Origin: Ceratodon purpureus
Lineage: Eukaryota > Streptophyta > Bryopsida > Pseudoditrichales > Ditrichaceae
Assembly (NCBI GenBank): GCA_014871385.1
Contig: CM026426.1
Location: forward strand, 108,200,565-108,264,564
Length of the DNA: 64,000 bases
Direction of reading: 5' to 3'
Shown here: positions 47,752 through 60,316 of the stretch, piece after piece
Layout of the letters: each line of letters starts with the position of its first letter
How positions within the stretch are numbered: position 1 is the stretch's first letter
The notes under the pieces: model-generated
What the model saw: only the letters and a program-made list of their open reading frames with translations
What the model was told of the DNA's origin: nothing
The model's database searches: none
Program-made: the position numbers and the translations under genes

Positions 47752-48754
47752 ACGTAAGTTATGGAGGAGCTTCTTATACCTAGAACCTGAAATACAGAAT
47801 AAACTGGGACACTAGTGTCAACCTCAAACCTCACAACACAAGTCTAGACATGCTCAAGAAGCTATTACAAAGTTGGTAGTCGCAAGATAGAGAGAAGAAT
47901 CTGATCATGTGGTGCGGAAGAAAATTTAGAGATCCCCGGAGTACATTCCTTTCAGAGAACCAACTTAAATTGGAAGTCTTTGAAGTCTTGGGCCCAAGAC
48001 TGTACATAGCCGAGGTAACCAGAGTGTTACTGTATTTGGAGGTCAAAAGAAGCTTGACTACTTCTAAGATTGGAAGAGAGCTTCGAGAGAGGTAGAGAGA
48101 CCTCACAAGATTAAGGTTACAAATGAGCACGGGCCCATTTTCACATTATATACCTGTACTCCCGGTTTAACTGTAATGCCATAATCATCGATTTACCCCT
48201 AAATGCTCTTCACTCCCTCTACCTCAAAACTGCAATTTTATACCTTTGCTAAGAGAACTGTAAAATTCTGCCATCTAAATCCAAAATAGTAGGATTTGAC
48301 CGTAAGATCTTACAAATAACTTGAGCATATAAATCTCCTTCAAAATTTCACCGTTGATTCATTGCCATTGCAAAGATTATAAGGTTTGAAGTTCATTGAA
48401 TTTGTTTTTTGGGCCCTGCCCGGGAGATATTGTAACACTCTTTTTAGGATAATGCAATTTTTTTTTGCGTATTTGACTATAGGGATTTTTGGTGCTTATA
48501 AATCATGAGTTAGGAAACATACATGCCATAAACAAGCATGTGATCATGAGTGTTGCATTTCCTAAAAATTGCATATCCTAGAGGGGGTAAAAAAATTCAC
48601 ATGTACATAGTGATTCTTGCACCACTAAAATGAAGCTTGAAAAAAAATTGGATTTAGAATTCCAAATGGTCAGAAGACAAAAAGTGAGGACTTCTTTCTT
48701 TTGGGAAAAAAAATACATTAACAAAGGGGGCAGCCGGCGGAGGCTGGGTGTAGG

Positions 48755-48787
48755 AGGGGAGGGGGGGGGGGGGAGGGGGGGGGGGGT
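48755..48787 (+). repeat. G-rich tract with quadruplex potential
   Basis: Several runs of 4 to 14 G separated by single A residues lie on the plus strand. The sequence satisfies the simple criterion for a G-quadruplex. Confidence 0.6.
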
Positions 48788-49089
48788 CAAGGAGTGTGAG
48801 AGGAGAGGCAGGCTCTAACAGCCCTCAATTGCTCGGCCACCTAACTACTTTCCACAGCCCAGGCCCCATCCGCGTGGACGACAGTAATGGGCCCCTCGTT
48901 GTGTCCCCGCCTCTATGGAGCTGGCATTAGAGTGCCCCTCAACGGCTCCCAAGGCCCGATCTTCAGCTGGCTGAGTCTCCCTTGCAGCCTCCTCTCGCGG
49001 GGTATAGTCTCCGTGGACCTCTTCCCACCCCTCCTACCCGCCGCCTCTCGTACCTGGATCTACCCATCTACACTTGCCCCCGGCTATCT

Positions 49090-50770
49090 CTGTCCTTGGC
49101 CTCTTACAAGGACAACAACTGCGAGCATTCTATGGGGAAAAAAATACCATCCAATAATAGTTACACCTTCTCTCGTTGCATACCACACATCTCTTCCGCA
49201 AATTTGTCCACTTTGGAACATGGATTTGTGGCATATCAGGGATAGCTGAGCCTGCTTCTTCCAGTCTATAACGTGGCCAATTACATGTAAGGGCCTTACA
49301 AAAACTTGCTTTAAATTGGAGATGTGTCATTGCCAGTCTCCTAATTCGTCCCTGTGCTAAAACTCCCAAGTAATATAGATACATGTTCACAATAGTTTGG
49401 TCTAGAAGAAAAAAAAAAATGCCTGTGCCACCACTTGTGAGAGCGGTTTTGGCAAGAACATGATGCCCTCAATTGGTCCGCCACATCAACCCCTTTCATA
49501 AATGTTGTATACTCCAAATGAATGGGGCAAGAGGGGACATTCTTCCTAATAGCACCATTTCTACGTGGCACTGTCGTGATTGGCATACAAGGAAACTCTA
49601 TTGGAAAGGCATGAGTTGAAAGATGTACCACTGCTCTTTTGTCTTTCCACATAATGCTTGAAATGCCTCGAGATTCATGCATTCTCTATGCTAATGTCCT
49701 CTGTGATAATTTGTTAAAGTCCTTTGTGTCTTTGAATTGAAGGAACAATCCAACTCGATTGCATTGAATGGTGCCCGTCGCATGTGTACCCTTCTTTGCC
49801 AACTCTTCAAATAGGCCAAGGCTAGAGAAATAGTTGTCCATCACAACACAATGTCCTTTTCCATGGTTTCCTTCCAATAACCTCATCACAACTTCGTGGG
49901 CTAACTTTGACTCACCATGCCTCACACGGTTTGGCTCCTCATCTCCGTCACCCCTTCCATTTACAACTCTACTTTTTCCACAATATCTGTCAAAATTATA
50001 AACATACTTTGATCTTGAATCCATTAAACACCATACTTTGATTCCCCACTTTTGTGGCTTCTTTGGCATACACAAGCGAGCTGGGCAATAACAACCTTTA
50101 TAATAGATCAGCATTTCATCAATTGTGAGGAATGGACCCAACTCCCAAGTCTTCACGAAGTTCAACCGTACTATTTCCACCACGGACTTGACTTGACGCA
50201 TTTTATCATAACCGGATAATGTAGGATCATCAACATACGATGCAGGGTTTGTAAGATGCAAACACTTTATCAACTCTTCAAATCTTTTGCCGGTCATAAG
50301 ATTGGTAATGGTTGGACAATAGAAGACTGATGGTTTCTTCATCCAATAACTCCTTACATTTGGTTGTTTTTTCAAATCCATGTAAATAATGATTGCAAGA
50401 AAGGCCTTCAATCTAGGACCCGTAAGATCTTCCCATTTATAGCCACCCCGGGAATTTCCATTTACATCCAACTCAGTGGCATACGGGTTTGTCTCCCCAA
50501 CTATATCCCTCAACATAGCCATAGGCCAAAACATTTCAAATAACATCATGAAGGAAGGCATCCTTTTCCAACTTTTTTTTGGGTCCCCTCTCATTGTACA
50601 TGCAATGCGTGGTCGATCATAAGTGTGATTTGCATTATTCCATGTTGAATCTCTATATCAATGCTTCACACTTAAAGGATCTAGTCCTTCATCATGAATA
50701 TCTTCACCATCTTTCCCTCACTGGACTCACTAGAGTCATAAGAATTAGGACATTCAGATCCAACCTTGGC
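49090..50770 (-). pseudogene. piggyBac-type transposase, nearly intact
   Basis: The main frame runs from ATG 50594 to TAG 49686-49688, then continues in the same frame to about 49420. It has FEMFWP, SYWMKKPSVFYCP, KRFEELIKCLHL, FLTIDEMLIYYKG (D159), KPQKWGIKVWCL, YNFDRYCG, VVMDNYFSS (D253) and, after the TAG, FMKGVDVADQLR with HKWWHRHFFF. These match the three catalytic Asp blocks of the DDE_Tnp_1_7 fold. An 11-A run at 49409-49419 then shifts the frame to 49130-49390, which gives YLGVLAQGRIRRLAMTH and RKRCVVCNERR, the start of the C-terminal Cys-rich domain. Weak N-terminal acidic sequence extends to about 50770 with a TGA near 50656. As read it is inactive, but only a few lesions separate it from an open frame. 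Terminal repeats and TTAA sites were not located. Confidence 0.85.
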
Positions 50771-53483
50771 TCTAGGTTATCTGATAATTTTAGGTTGGCG
50801 CCTCCTTCCAGCTACTCCACACCTCCTATCCCCATCTGTACCCCCATGCCCATCCCGGCCCTCATTCCCCTCTTTCCCCTCATTCCCTTCCCCGCCCTCA
50901 TTCCCCTCCCCGCCCTCATATCCCTCCCTAGCCCACCCAGATATCCCCTCCTCCCCCAAATCCGACCCGACCCCGCCTCCAAGCGTGGCCCCGCCCCCAA
51001 CACGGCCTTGCCCTCCCCGACCGCGGCAGTCAGACCCGCGCCGAGGGAGCCAGCTAGGCGGGGGACATGGGCCAGCTCATTTGCACCCATGGAAGAACCA
51101 GTTAGGTATGTTTGGACTCCGGACGCTTCTCCCGCCCCGACGCTGTCACCACTCCCGTCCATCCTTGATCCGACCCCTTCTTCTTGGCGCACTACTCCCA
51201 TTCCATCCCTTTCCTCCGCCCCTCCACAGCTGCCCTCGTGGCCTTGCGGCGTTGCCTCCTCCCTTGCGCCATCTCCACCTCCGTTGTCGCCCCCCCCCCC
51301 CCCCCCCCCCCCCCCTCCCCCCTCCGTTGTTGCTCCTCTTCCAGCCCCTCGCCTAGTTCCACTCCTCTCGTTTCCACTCTTTGTGCGTATTTTCTCTTGC
51401 AATTGTAGGTTTATAGGAGTGTGTAGGAGCTCAAGCGGCCATGTAAGAGTCTCCGCCAACCCCACATGTGGCTCATCTCCATATTCTTCATCGTCGTAAG
51501 AGTCCTTATTGTGTTCCTCACAACTTCTTTCTCTAGCTCCTGTTGTTGCATGCTCTTGGCTTTTTAAAAAAATTCAAATCATCCTCTCCTATGATGTTTG
51601 GTAGAATGTTATCTAGACTTGGATATTCATGGTCGTCTTGCTTTGATGGTGCACTAGCATGTGTAGGATTTAGAAGGGGCAATGGAATGGAGCAACTCTT
51701 ACCTTTGTTGGTGAGATCTCTCCCACTCGAAAGCCTTCGCAGGTGAGATCTGATGTTGACGTCCAGGCCACAGCCTCCATTGCCGCATGCACCACCTCGC
51801 ACTTGCCTCCGCGGTCTGCTCTCGCCCTGGAGCTCTCTTTAGCGTGCTTGCCGCGGCCTGCAGGAGCATCGCTACCAAAGCCAACATAGCTGCCTTGGTC
51901 TGCTTGCAGGGCGCTTAGTCCTCCTTCTCTGAGGCCTGCTCCTTCCGCAGCCTTGCTTTCTTCCCCTCCGCTACGATCTGCAGCTTTTCTGCTGTAAAAC
52001 CAAAAGACACAACCCTAAAGTTGGCCTTGGCTTACGAGATAAATCAAAACACATGCAATCATTCACTAGGTAGACAAGACATAAAATTGACCCAATAACC
52101 AAATACATCAAATATTTACCAAACTTCTCTTGTGTGAATAAATGCACAATTCCAGTACATAAAATCTACACTACTAACAACTCCAAGGTTACTCCAATTG
52201 GAATAATCACTACAAGCATAGCTTTAGCAAATAGCGGCTCTTGAGTACAAAGAAAGAGGATCTCCTTCCCGAACCATCAACCTCCAAAGGCCGCAGCCTC
52301 TGCTCTGCGAGAATTCTAGTAGTCACAACCATCAGCTAAGGAAGCCAACTGAGACAAAGCTATGAAGCAGCTCAAGGCAGTCAGAGAGTACAAAGAGCAA
52401 GGATCTCACTCCGGAACCCGATCAACCGTGAGTCACAACCACGAGCATGATCACAACTACTCCTGACCAACAACACCCCTCAACCAGGGACAATCACCAA
52501 AAAGAAAAAAGAAAGAAACGAAGACAACAAGCTGGCAACTGCTAGGCCGTTGCAGCCACCTTCACAGCTCAAACCTGCAATAAAATAACGGATTTAAAAA
52601 AAAAAAAAAAAAAACAATGAGATCAATGATAGTTCCACCGAGCCGCTGCTCTTCACTAGCTTGAACCACCAAAGCTCCTTCTATACCAGTGCACAGAATG
52701 CTTTGACTCCAACTCCGCTGAATCACAACACGACCAACCTCACGAGGAATCTCTAAACCAGTCCGTCCCTTGCTCCTCTGGTCCCGATCAGCAACCACCG
52801 TCAACACTCGCACAGCTTCCGCTAAATCTCCTTCGGCAGCTCCCAGACTCAAGTTGAAGCTGACCAGCTCCTTCTTTCCGCAGTCACTCCAGTGTCAATC
52901 ACAACCAGAATTAACCGGAGCTCCGACCCCTTTCCAAACTCCCGCTCTTCCAGCTTTGAACCAACCAGTTTGACTGCACCTCTTTGACCGCTCCTAAGAG
53001 TGTTGCTGTGCCTCTCCACTGATCACCAACTTCCGACCACAGTAACGGCAACCCGCATGCACCCAGTGGTAAACCAAGAGGTCAACAAAAATAAATAAAT
53101 GAATACCATCGACCATCGCAGCCCCTAGTTCAAGCTTCCTTCCGACCCTATTGACTCCACTACCACCTTCAATCACTTGCAACCTGGCTCCTTCACCAAA
53201 AATCTTGGTACCAGCCAAGCTGCATCGAACCGCTTCTAGAGATGTGCCCCCAATGTCTTGGAATTTTTTGCTCCAGAAGTAAAACGTCAAGCACTTCTCT
53301 CGAAGCACTCTCCTGCAGCCGCTGGAATAGATTCCCGGCTTCCCTCACCACCAATGGCCAAGAGCAACTGCCAACCTCCTTCGTCGACACGAGCAGCAAT
53401 AAACCAAGACACTAACAAATTAAAAAAATAAATAAATAAAAACCAACCGCCAAACTAGCTCCAAGAAATTGCCAACGGCTAAA
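50771..53483. other. GC/pyrimidine-rich then AT-rich spacer, no supported gene
   Basis: 50800-51400 is C-rich and gives Pro-rich frames on plus and Gly-rich frames on minus, including a C run near 51290-51315. It may hold promoter or N-terminal sequence of the piggyBac locus. 51500-53480 shows broken frames on the minus strand without a recognisable family. A 28-bp partial duplication (CTAAACTAGCTCCAAGA) lies at 53448-53500. Confidence 0.35.
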
Positions 53484-53975
53484 CTAGCTCCAAGAGGAGT
53501 TGGTAGGACATTTGGAACGCACATGGCCGATTTCACTACAGCCCCAGCATCGCCCTTGCCGTTGGTAGTCCAACCATTTTGCAAAAGTTTTTGCTAACGC
53601 CATGCTTACTCGTACCGCCCAAAGCTCCATTGGCACTCGTACCGACAAACCGTGGTTAGAAGGTTTTCCAACCGGATTTCGAGGCACAAAGGCAGGGGCT
53701 CTCGACACGAACGAATCTGGTTGAGATCCTCGATTTTTACGTTCCGGAAATGGTTACTGATTGGTTGGTCACGTTTGAGGAAGAACAGTCACGGCTTCTT
53801 GAACTCGAGCATAGTTTGGGCGTTGAAAACAAGGATTCAGTACAGGAATTGGATATCGAGGGTAGAATTTGAATGGATAACAATTTTGTTGAAGAACTAG
53901 TTGATTGTTGGCAGAGTAATCAACTCCGGGCTCATCACTCACGAAGCTACCATTCACCTTAAAGTAGAAGGACAT
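53484..53975 (-). pseudogene. CCHC zinc-knuckle (gag-like) fragment, opposite strand to the neighbouring pol
   Basis: The minus-strand frame 53484-53708 reads SRAPAFVPRNPVGKPSNHG and then CWGCSEIGHVRSKC, a perfect C-x2-C-x4-H-x4-C knuckle. The minus ORF 53769-53975 upstream of it is Pro/Gln/Tyr-rich and looks like the preceding linker. Such knuckles end the gag proteins of Ty3/gypsy elements. Being antisense to the adjacent protease/RT, it is either an inverted piece of the same element or another element's gag. Confidence 0.6.
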
Positions 53976-56900
53976 TGTGAAACAATAACTACAGATATCA
54001 CCAATACCGGAAGGTATTCCTGTGTGTTGGGTACACTATGGCTCATATGCCACGACCTCACCATTTGTTGGTCTCATAGGAAGGTGCAATTTGATTCACT
54101 ATTTTGTAAAAATAATTGTTTCCAGCAAGCCTCGAATTCTCAAGCGGAAGGATGAATTGGCCGTGGGAATCGGAAGTTACAGAAAATATTGATAGGTTGG
54201 GGTTGCTGGTACAAAGAACCAACCTCGAAGAACCCATTACAAAACAATCCAAGGGACTCTTGTGAGCAGATGCTCCTCCATTCGAGCAAACCCAACCAGC
54301 ACCAGAACAAGGGGTGTTTAAGCAGGTGATTCCTGGTACAAATAAATCAAAACGAACTTCAGCATTAATTGCTCCCAAGCATGCAATGGTGTCAGCAGTG
54401 GCGCTTCGATTGTCAACAAAGGATGCCAAGCTTTATACTTCGGAAATATGTGAATGTATGGAAACGGGATCAGTATCGATTCCAACCGAATATCAAGACC
54501 TTCATGAGGCGTTCAGTAAGCAGGCCTCTAACGAATTACCCGATCACAATCCATCTGACATGAAAATTGATTTTAAGGAGGGAAAGGAACCCCGAAACAC
54601 GGGACTACGACCAATGTCTCCTGTGGAATTACAGGAACTTCAAAAATATTTAGAAGAAAATTTAGGAAAATGATAGATCATGTGGTCAAAATCTCCAGTT
54701 TCCGCCCCTATCGTATTTGCTAAGAAGAAAGACGGTTCTATAAGGGTTTGCATAGACTACCGAAATTTGAACAAAGTCACTGTGAAAAATCGTTATCCTC
54801 TACCGCTTACTCTTGAACTTACCGAGAGACTGGTAGGATCCACCATATTCACAAAACTAGATATAAGACAAGCCTACCATCGTGTACGTATGGCTATGGG
54901 ACATGAATATAAGACGGCTTTTAAAACCTACTACGGTCTTTTTGAATATCTTGTAATGCCTTTCAATTTAACTAATGCACCAGGACAATTTCGATCCCAC
55001 ATGCAGATTATTTTTGGAGATCTCCTTGATATATCAGTGGTCATATATCTAGATGATATCTTGATTTTTTCAAAGACTTTGGAAGAACATATACAAGTGG
55101 TGAGAGAAGTGTTAAAACGACTTAAAAAACACGGACTTTATGCTAAAGAATCAAAATGTCAATTTCATTGCAAATCTGTGGAGTTCTTGGGCATGATTGT
55201 TTCCTCAAAAGGCTTAGAGATGTGTGAAGATAAAATACAAGTTATTAAAGATTGGCCAATTCCAGGTACGGTCAAAGAAATTCAGTCTTTTTTTGGAATT
55301 CACGAATTTTTACCGTCGCTTTATTTGTGATTACTCCTCAATCGCACTGCCCTTTACCATTTTAACTGGCAAGAATAAACAATTTAAATGGACGACAGAA
55401 GCTAATATGGCATTTAAAGAACTCCGTTCCCGTTTTTTACAAGCACCAGTATTGCTTCATCCCAATTCCGAAAAACCTTTTAAGGTTGAAACGGATGCGT
55501 CGGATATGGCAACATGAAAAATTCTTTTAGAAAAAGGAGATGATGGATATTAGCACCCTTGTGCTTCGAAGATGTCACCAACTGAGCAGAATTATGACAT
55601 TTATGATAAAGAACTATTAAGTGTAGTCTAAGCATTCCAGGATTGGCGAGTATATTTAGAAGGATCCCCGCATCAGATTCAAGTTATTTCAGAACACAAA
55701 AATTTAGAATATTTTCTCACAACTAAGGAATTAAATCGTAGACAGCACGTTAATCAGAATTTTTATCAGCATTTAATTTTGAAATCGAACATCGACCAGT
55801 CTCCTTAAATGGAAGGGCGGATATTCTCTCAAGAAGGGACGACATGATGGAGGGAAAACATGAGGAAAAGGGACCACTTTTACGACTGGGTGCGACTCAA
55901 AGTGATGATTCAGTTTGGACAGATATCTATATCTTTGAACAAATTAGGTTGGCTATTAAAGAAGACGAAACATTGAGGCCAATACTGGTTTTCTTTCAAA
56001 ATGCAAAGCAGGCTCTATTGGATGTCCGCCGCCGTTTTCAAGAATATAGTTTTTACGATGGCCTTCTTCGATTTCGAGATCATATACATGTACCAGATGA
56101 TGAAGAGCTCAACAACGTATTTTGAGGTCCAAACATGATGCTTTGGCGGCAGGGCATGAAGGGCGAACTAAAACCTTGGAATTGGTGATGAGAACCTTTT
56201 ATCGGCCCACTCTTCGACGATATGTACACCGCTGTGTTGATGGCTGTGATCTGTGTCAAAGATCCAAAGCTACACGCCATGCACGATACGGGTTGATGCA
56301 ACTGATACCGCTGCACAAGCACCATGGAAAACGAGTTTCCACGGATTTTATAGTGAGATTACCGAAGAGTGGAGGACATGATTCCATCATGGTGGTCGTG
56401 GATAAAAACACTAAATTAGCTCATTTTATTCCAACCAATGAAACAATTGATTCTAACGGTACTGCTTCATTATATTTACACAATGTATGGAAGCACCATG
56501 GGACACCGGACGACACGATATCAGACCGCGGTGCAATTTTCGTATCAAAATTCATGAGGAGATTATGCCAGCTTTTAAGAATTCACCCTCCTCCAACTAC
56601 AGCTTTCCATCCTCAAGCGGATGGGCAAACTGAGAGAGAAAATCAAGTACTAGAGCAATTTTTAAGGATGTTCACGACTAAACGTGAAGATAATTGGATA
56701 GACCTGCTTCCTTTAGCTGAATTTGCATATAATGATGCCTGGCATTCCGCATCAGGATTTTCACCATTCTACGCCACATATGGCTATCACCCGTCGTTAT
56801 CATTTTAGACCCCAACTACATCTACTGTTCTGGCAGCTAAAGAAAGAGCTCGACATTTACAAGAAGTCCACGAAGAATTAAAAATCATGATCACAATTGC

Positions 56901-57430
56901 TAAAGAACAAGCTGAGCGAAGTTATGACAAGGGGGTAAAATTGCAACCGACATTCCAAATTGGTGACAAAGTTCTGCTCCACTGTGACAGTATTTCTACA
57001 ACAGAACCATCCCGTGAACTCGCCTCTAAATTTTTGGGACCATTCTCTATGATATCAAAAATTTCTGATGTCGTTTACCGCCTCAAATTACCATCAACAT
57101 TGCGCATTCATGACGTGTTTCATGTGTCTCTCCTCGAGAGATATCGGCCAGATACAATTATAGGACGACCCCACACACCACCTCCGCCAGTTACCACTCC
57201 TGATGGAGACATCGAGTATGAAGTCCATAAGGTTCTTGACTCTCGGATATTTGGTTGTGGACAGAGGCTTTAATATCTCATTTCGTGGGAGGAATATGGC
57301 CCAGAGGAGAATTCGTGGGAACCGGCTATAAATTTAGTAAATGCACCTGAAGTTGTTGCAGATTTTCATAGGATTCACCCCAGCGCACTAGGACCAAGTT
57401 CACAAGGAGCTCAACGTAGACGATAAAAAG
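53901..57430 (+). pseudogene. Ty3/gypsy chromovirus pol remnant: protease end, RT, RNase H, integrase, chromodomain
   Basis: Blocks in order: protease C-terminus at 53901-54155 (LGTLWLICHDL, WSHRKVQFDS); RT at 54314-55330 (DYRNLNKVTVKNRYPLPL, FTKLDIRQAYHRVRM, VIYLDDILIFSK); RNase H from 55224 (VETDASD); integrase at 55844-56808 with HHCC zinc region (AGHEGRTKTLELV, CDLCQRSK) and DDE blocks (STDFIV, SDRGAIFVS, ADGQTERENQ); then IGDKVLLH and VYRLKLPSTLRIHDVFHVS; then a chromodomain (EYEVHKVLDSR, SWEEYGPEENSWEP). This order defines a chromovirus. Breaks include TGA-TAG at 54671-54676, a frameshift near 55300, TGA 55515, further breaks in RNase H, a frameshift near 56120, TAG 56806 and TAA 57271. 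No intact gag precedes it, so it is an inactive fossil. Confidence 0.9.
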
Positions 57431-57441
57431 GGGGGGGGGGG
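57425..57441 (+). other. Polypurine tract next to the 3' LTR
   Basis: AAAAGG and a run of 12 G lie just downstream of the pol stop and immediately before TAA-TGTTAC. This is the position where a Ty3/gypsy polypurine tract primes plus-strand DNA. Confidence 0.65.
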
Positions 57442-57444
57442 TAA

Positions 57445-57950
57445 TGTTACAAACTAGTGACTAACAACTGGACTGGAAGGGCAATTATAACCGTTCTACC
57501 ATGGAAAGCGGTTCCAACTTCTCTTATTTAAACCACGATGAGGAAGCTTGTTCTTCATGTGACATTTTGTATTATGATTCTGATTTCTGCATAGTTTAGC
57601 ATGGTTCTGTTCATATCAGTGGAGTTACATGTTGATTAATGGTCAGTTTGGAATCCTGCTCGCTCAGTCAGAGATATGGTAGTTGAGCTGATCTGATGAG
57701 CTCGCAGTACGCATGCTCTGTTGCACGCTTATCCTGCTGGAACTTAAAGCCAGGAATACAGAGCCTCCATTTCTTGTGAATACAGTTTTGCAGCTGACGT
57801 GCATTCAATTCCTTTCTAGTTTTTGAACTTCAGCCCTCAATCTAGATTATTAGGAGGTTTTTTATACTTGCGTGAGTTTGATTGTTTTTGTCTCATTCAA
57901 TTAACGATGCTTTGGAAGTTGGAGTATTGAGTTTTAGTGGCCATAGCCTT
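57445..57950 (+). repeat. Probable 3' LTR of the chromovirus, right edge uncertain
   Basis: It starts TGTTACAAACTAGTG directly after the polypurine tract. A TATTTAAA-like box at about 57525-57533 could be the U3 TATA element. I did not find a matching 5' LTR in the window, so the right boundary and a target-site duplication cannot be set. Confidence 0.5.
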
Positions 57951-60316
57951 GTAGTGGAGGTTGTCCCTAGACTATGAATTTCAAGTTTCCAACCAAATCA
58001 TGGCCCATTCAGAAGCTCTGGATGATGTCCCACCATTATTAGCAACGGTGAACCTTTTTTTTTGCAGTCCAACCTCATGCCCACCTCCATGTCCCTTCTT
58101 CCCTGATCACCTAAAATGTAAGACAGGGCAGCATAGGAGAAATCACTTCATTGGTCCTAATTTGCCCAGTAAAGATTTTTGCACTGTTTTATGCCATAAT
58201 TGTCGTTCTACAAATCACGTAATTTGAAAAAATTACATTTCCATGTTTGTTTTTCTGAAACGAGTTTCACTATGTTAATATGGTAATTATGGCATGTTTA
58301 GAATATTCAAGTAAACTTGCTAACTTTTGAACTTACAAAGCTTTGATATACAAACCTTTGATATGCCAAAAATAAACAAAATAAAGACATTTATATATTA
58401 GAAATAAAATCATGGTTTAGAACTTCATTTTTCTATGTATTAAGAAGAAATCATGAAGAGACTAAATGATGTCATATTTTTCTACAATTGTTTTTGGTGA
58501 AAAGTATTTCAAACCTCCTAGTGGTTACATAGGCTCATCATAATAAATGATCCAATACTAGAGCTAACCTAAAGTCAATATTTGGACTCACCCAACATCC
58601 CACTCAAATAGGAGACACATAGGAAGCTATTTGATCAACTCTAATCTCGTAGAAAATGGTTAATATCACCCGGATGACAAATTGACAATCTCAATTGTAA
58701 TCTAAGAAATGGCTAAAGGGTCAAGAGCTCCTCCACAAAGAGGGCGTTTCAACATGCTAACGGCAAAAGCATGGCAGTGTTCACGACGCCAACAGTACTT
58801 GCCACCCCACCAGCGACACACTTATGCCAAGTACCTTGGAAATCACGCCAAATTATATCTCCAACGCCATTTTGCAATAAGGGGTGCAAGTTCTTGACCC
58901 TACTTCGATAGATTGACCTTGTCTTGTTTGATGTTGGATTTTTCAGAATGATAGGGCTTGGGAGGGGAGGTGCTAGAGGAAGAGGAAAGAGGAGTTGCAC
59001 AGAAAGAGTGGTGGGAGGAGCAGCTCGAAATACCCCAACGAAAGGGGGTCTCTTTATTTTCCCCCATCAAGAGGTGCTATCGAACCACATCCGCTGGTTC
59101 AGTAACTAGGCTTGGTGGGTTCCATACTGCTGCCCCTCCCCGTTTTGGGATCCTCGGGTCTTTTTTTGGTTTGTTTTTTATAAATTTCGGGCCATAGTTC
59201 CCAATTACCCTAGAGAGGTCCCCATGAGATCACTACGACTTCCACTTAAGGCAAATAATAGGGGCAGAGATTTTCCCCCCACTTCCTCGCATCCTACCCA
59301 CCCCCCAAGCACCGCTTGATGGGGTAAATAGACAGATCCAACGGAAGGGACCACACTGCTGCTACAATGGCAGATGCCGTTGGTGAGGGGTTCCCTAGTA
59401 GGGTGCCATCCTGGCATTGGCATGAGTGATCGCAGTGCCAAATATTCCATTGACACATTTAAAAACCTACCACCAATGGAGAAGCTTTTAATCACATTTC
59501 TATGCTGTGAACAACCATAATGTGCACCCCCGGAACCAGCATTTAACACAGCAGACTGATTGAGGTGCTCATACATTGATCAAGAATAAATGTCCTATCG
59601 GGAAGGGTGCTTCCACCTTCTGCAGGCCCTTAGTGTCCGGTACATTTAATGTACTCTTAACCAGGACTGTTAAAGCCAACTAGTGCATAAAATCATGCAT
59701 AAAATGATAAAAATATAAACACAAATATGAGTTGATAGCGGTATAAGGTGACCTCATGTGATAAGCCTTCAAAATGGAGAGGGTTCCGTGCACGGTTTGA
59801 GCCTAACTGTACCTTAGATCCGACAAAATAACTCGAATCTGGCGATGAATTTAGGCTACGACCCTGTCGAAAGAACGTTAATCCTAAAATCTAGCATTGG
59901 ACTCTTAACGATTGAACACATCTCAGCCAATGGCACACTGCAGGTTAAACTGCCACAATTGCTCAAATGCTTAAATTGCAGAACTTAAGCACGTTTTCGA
60001 GAGTTCGTGAATCATCAAAATAGAGTTCTTCCAGTGCAGCATAGTCTCAGGACTCGCACCTACTTGCTAAGACTGTCACAAGCAGACAAACAATTACTAA
60101 AACCGTATGGAAGGAGCAAGAAGGGCATCTGCTTCGCCTCTCAGTGCAAATTCACATCTTCAAGAATCACGAAATTTCTTGAACTACTAAGTTGGGAATT
60201 TCAAACATATTTGTGGAACGCTGTAACTCCAAAATATCAAAAATTGAATATTCAAACCCAACTTGCAAGTGAGATATGTATTGCATCCAAGTACAATACC
60301 GTGCAAATCGTCAACT
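57951..60316. other. Intergenic DNA without a supported gene
   Basis: Broken frames only. AT-rich from 58200 to 58700, mixed composition to 59640, then AT-rich again. I see no transposon ends or RNA genes. Confidence 0.45.

Larger units (their letters stand above)
46382..49060. other. AT-rich intergenic DNA with simple repeats
   Basis: No gene is supported. A purine tract of GAAAAA units and A runs lies at 47649-47751. A G-rich tract with several long G runs lies at 48755-48787. The stretch 47995-48180 resembles 44262-44412 in the 44-kb element in diverged form (TTGACTACTTCT, TATATACC, CCCGGTTTAA), which may be a shared dispersed repeat. Confidence 0.45.

Noticed and set aside
47496..47783. 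Lys/Glu-rich ORF
   Set aside because: It is encoded almost wholly by a GAAAAA/poly-A simple repeat.
50579..51499. 306-codon plus-strand Pro/Ser-rich ORF
   Set aside because: It is a by-product of C-rich low-complexity DNA, partly antisense to the piggyBac locus, with no domain-like segment.
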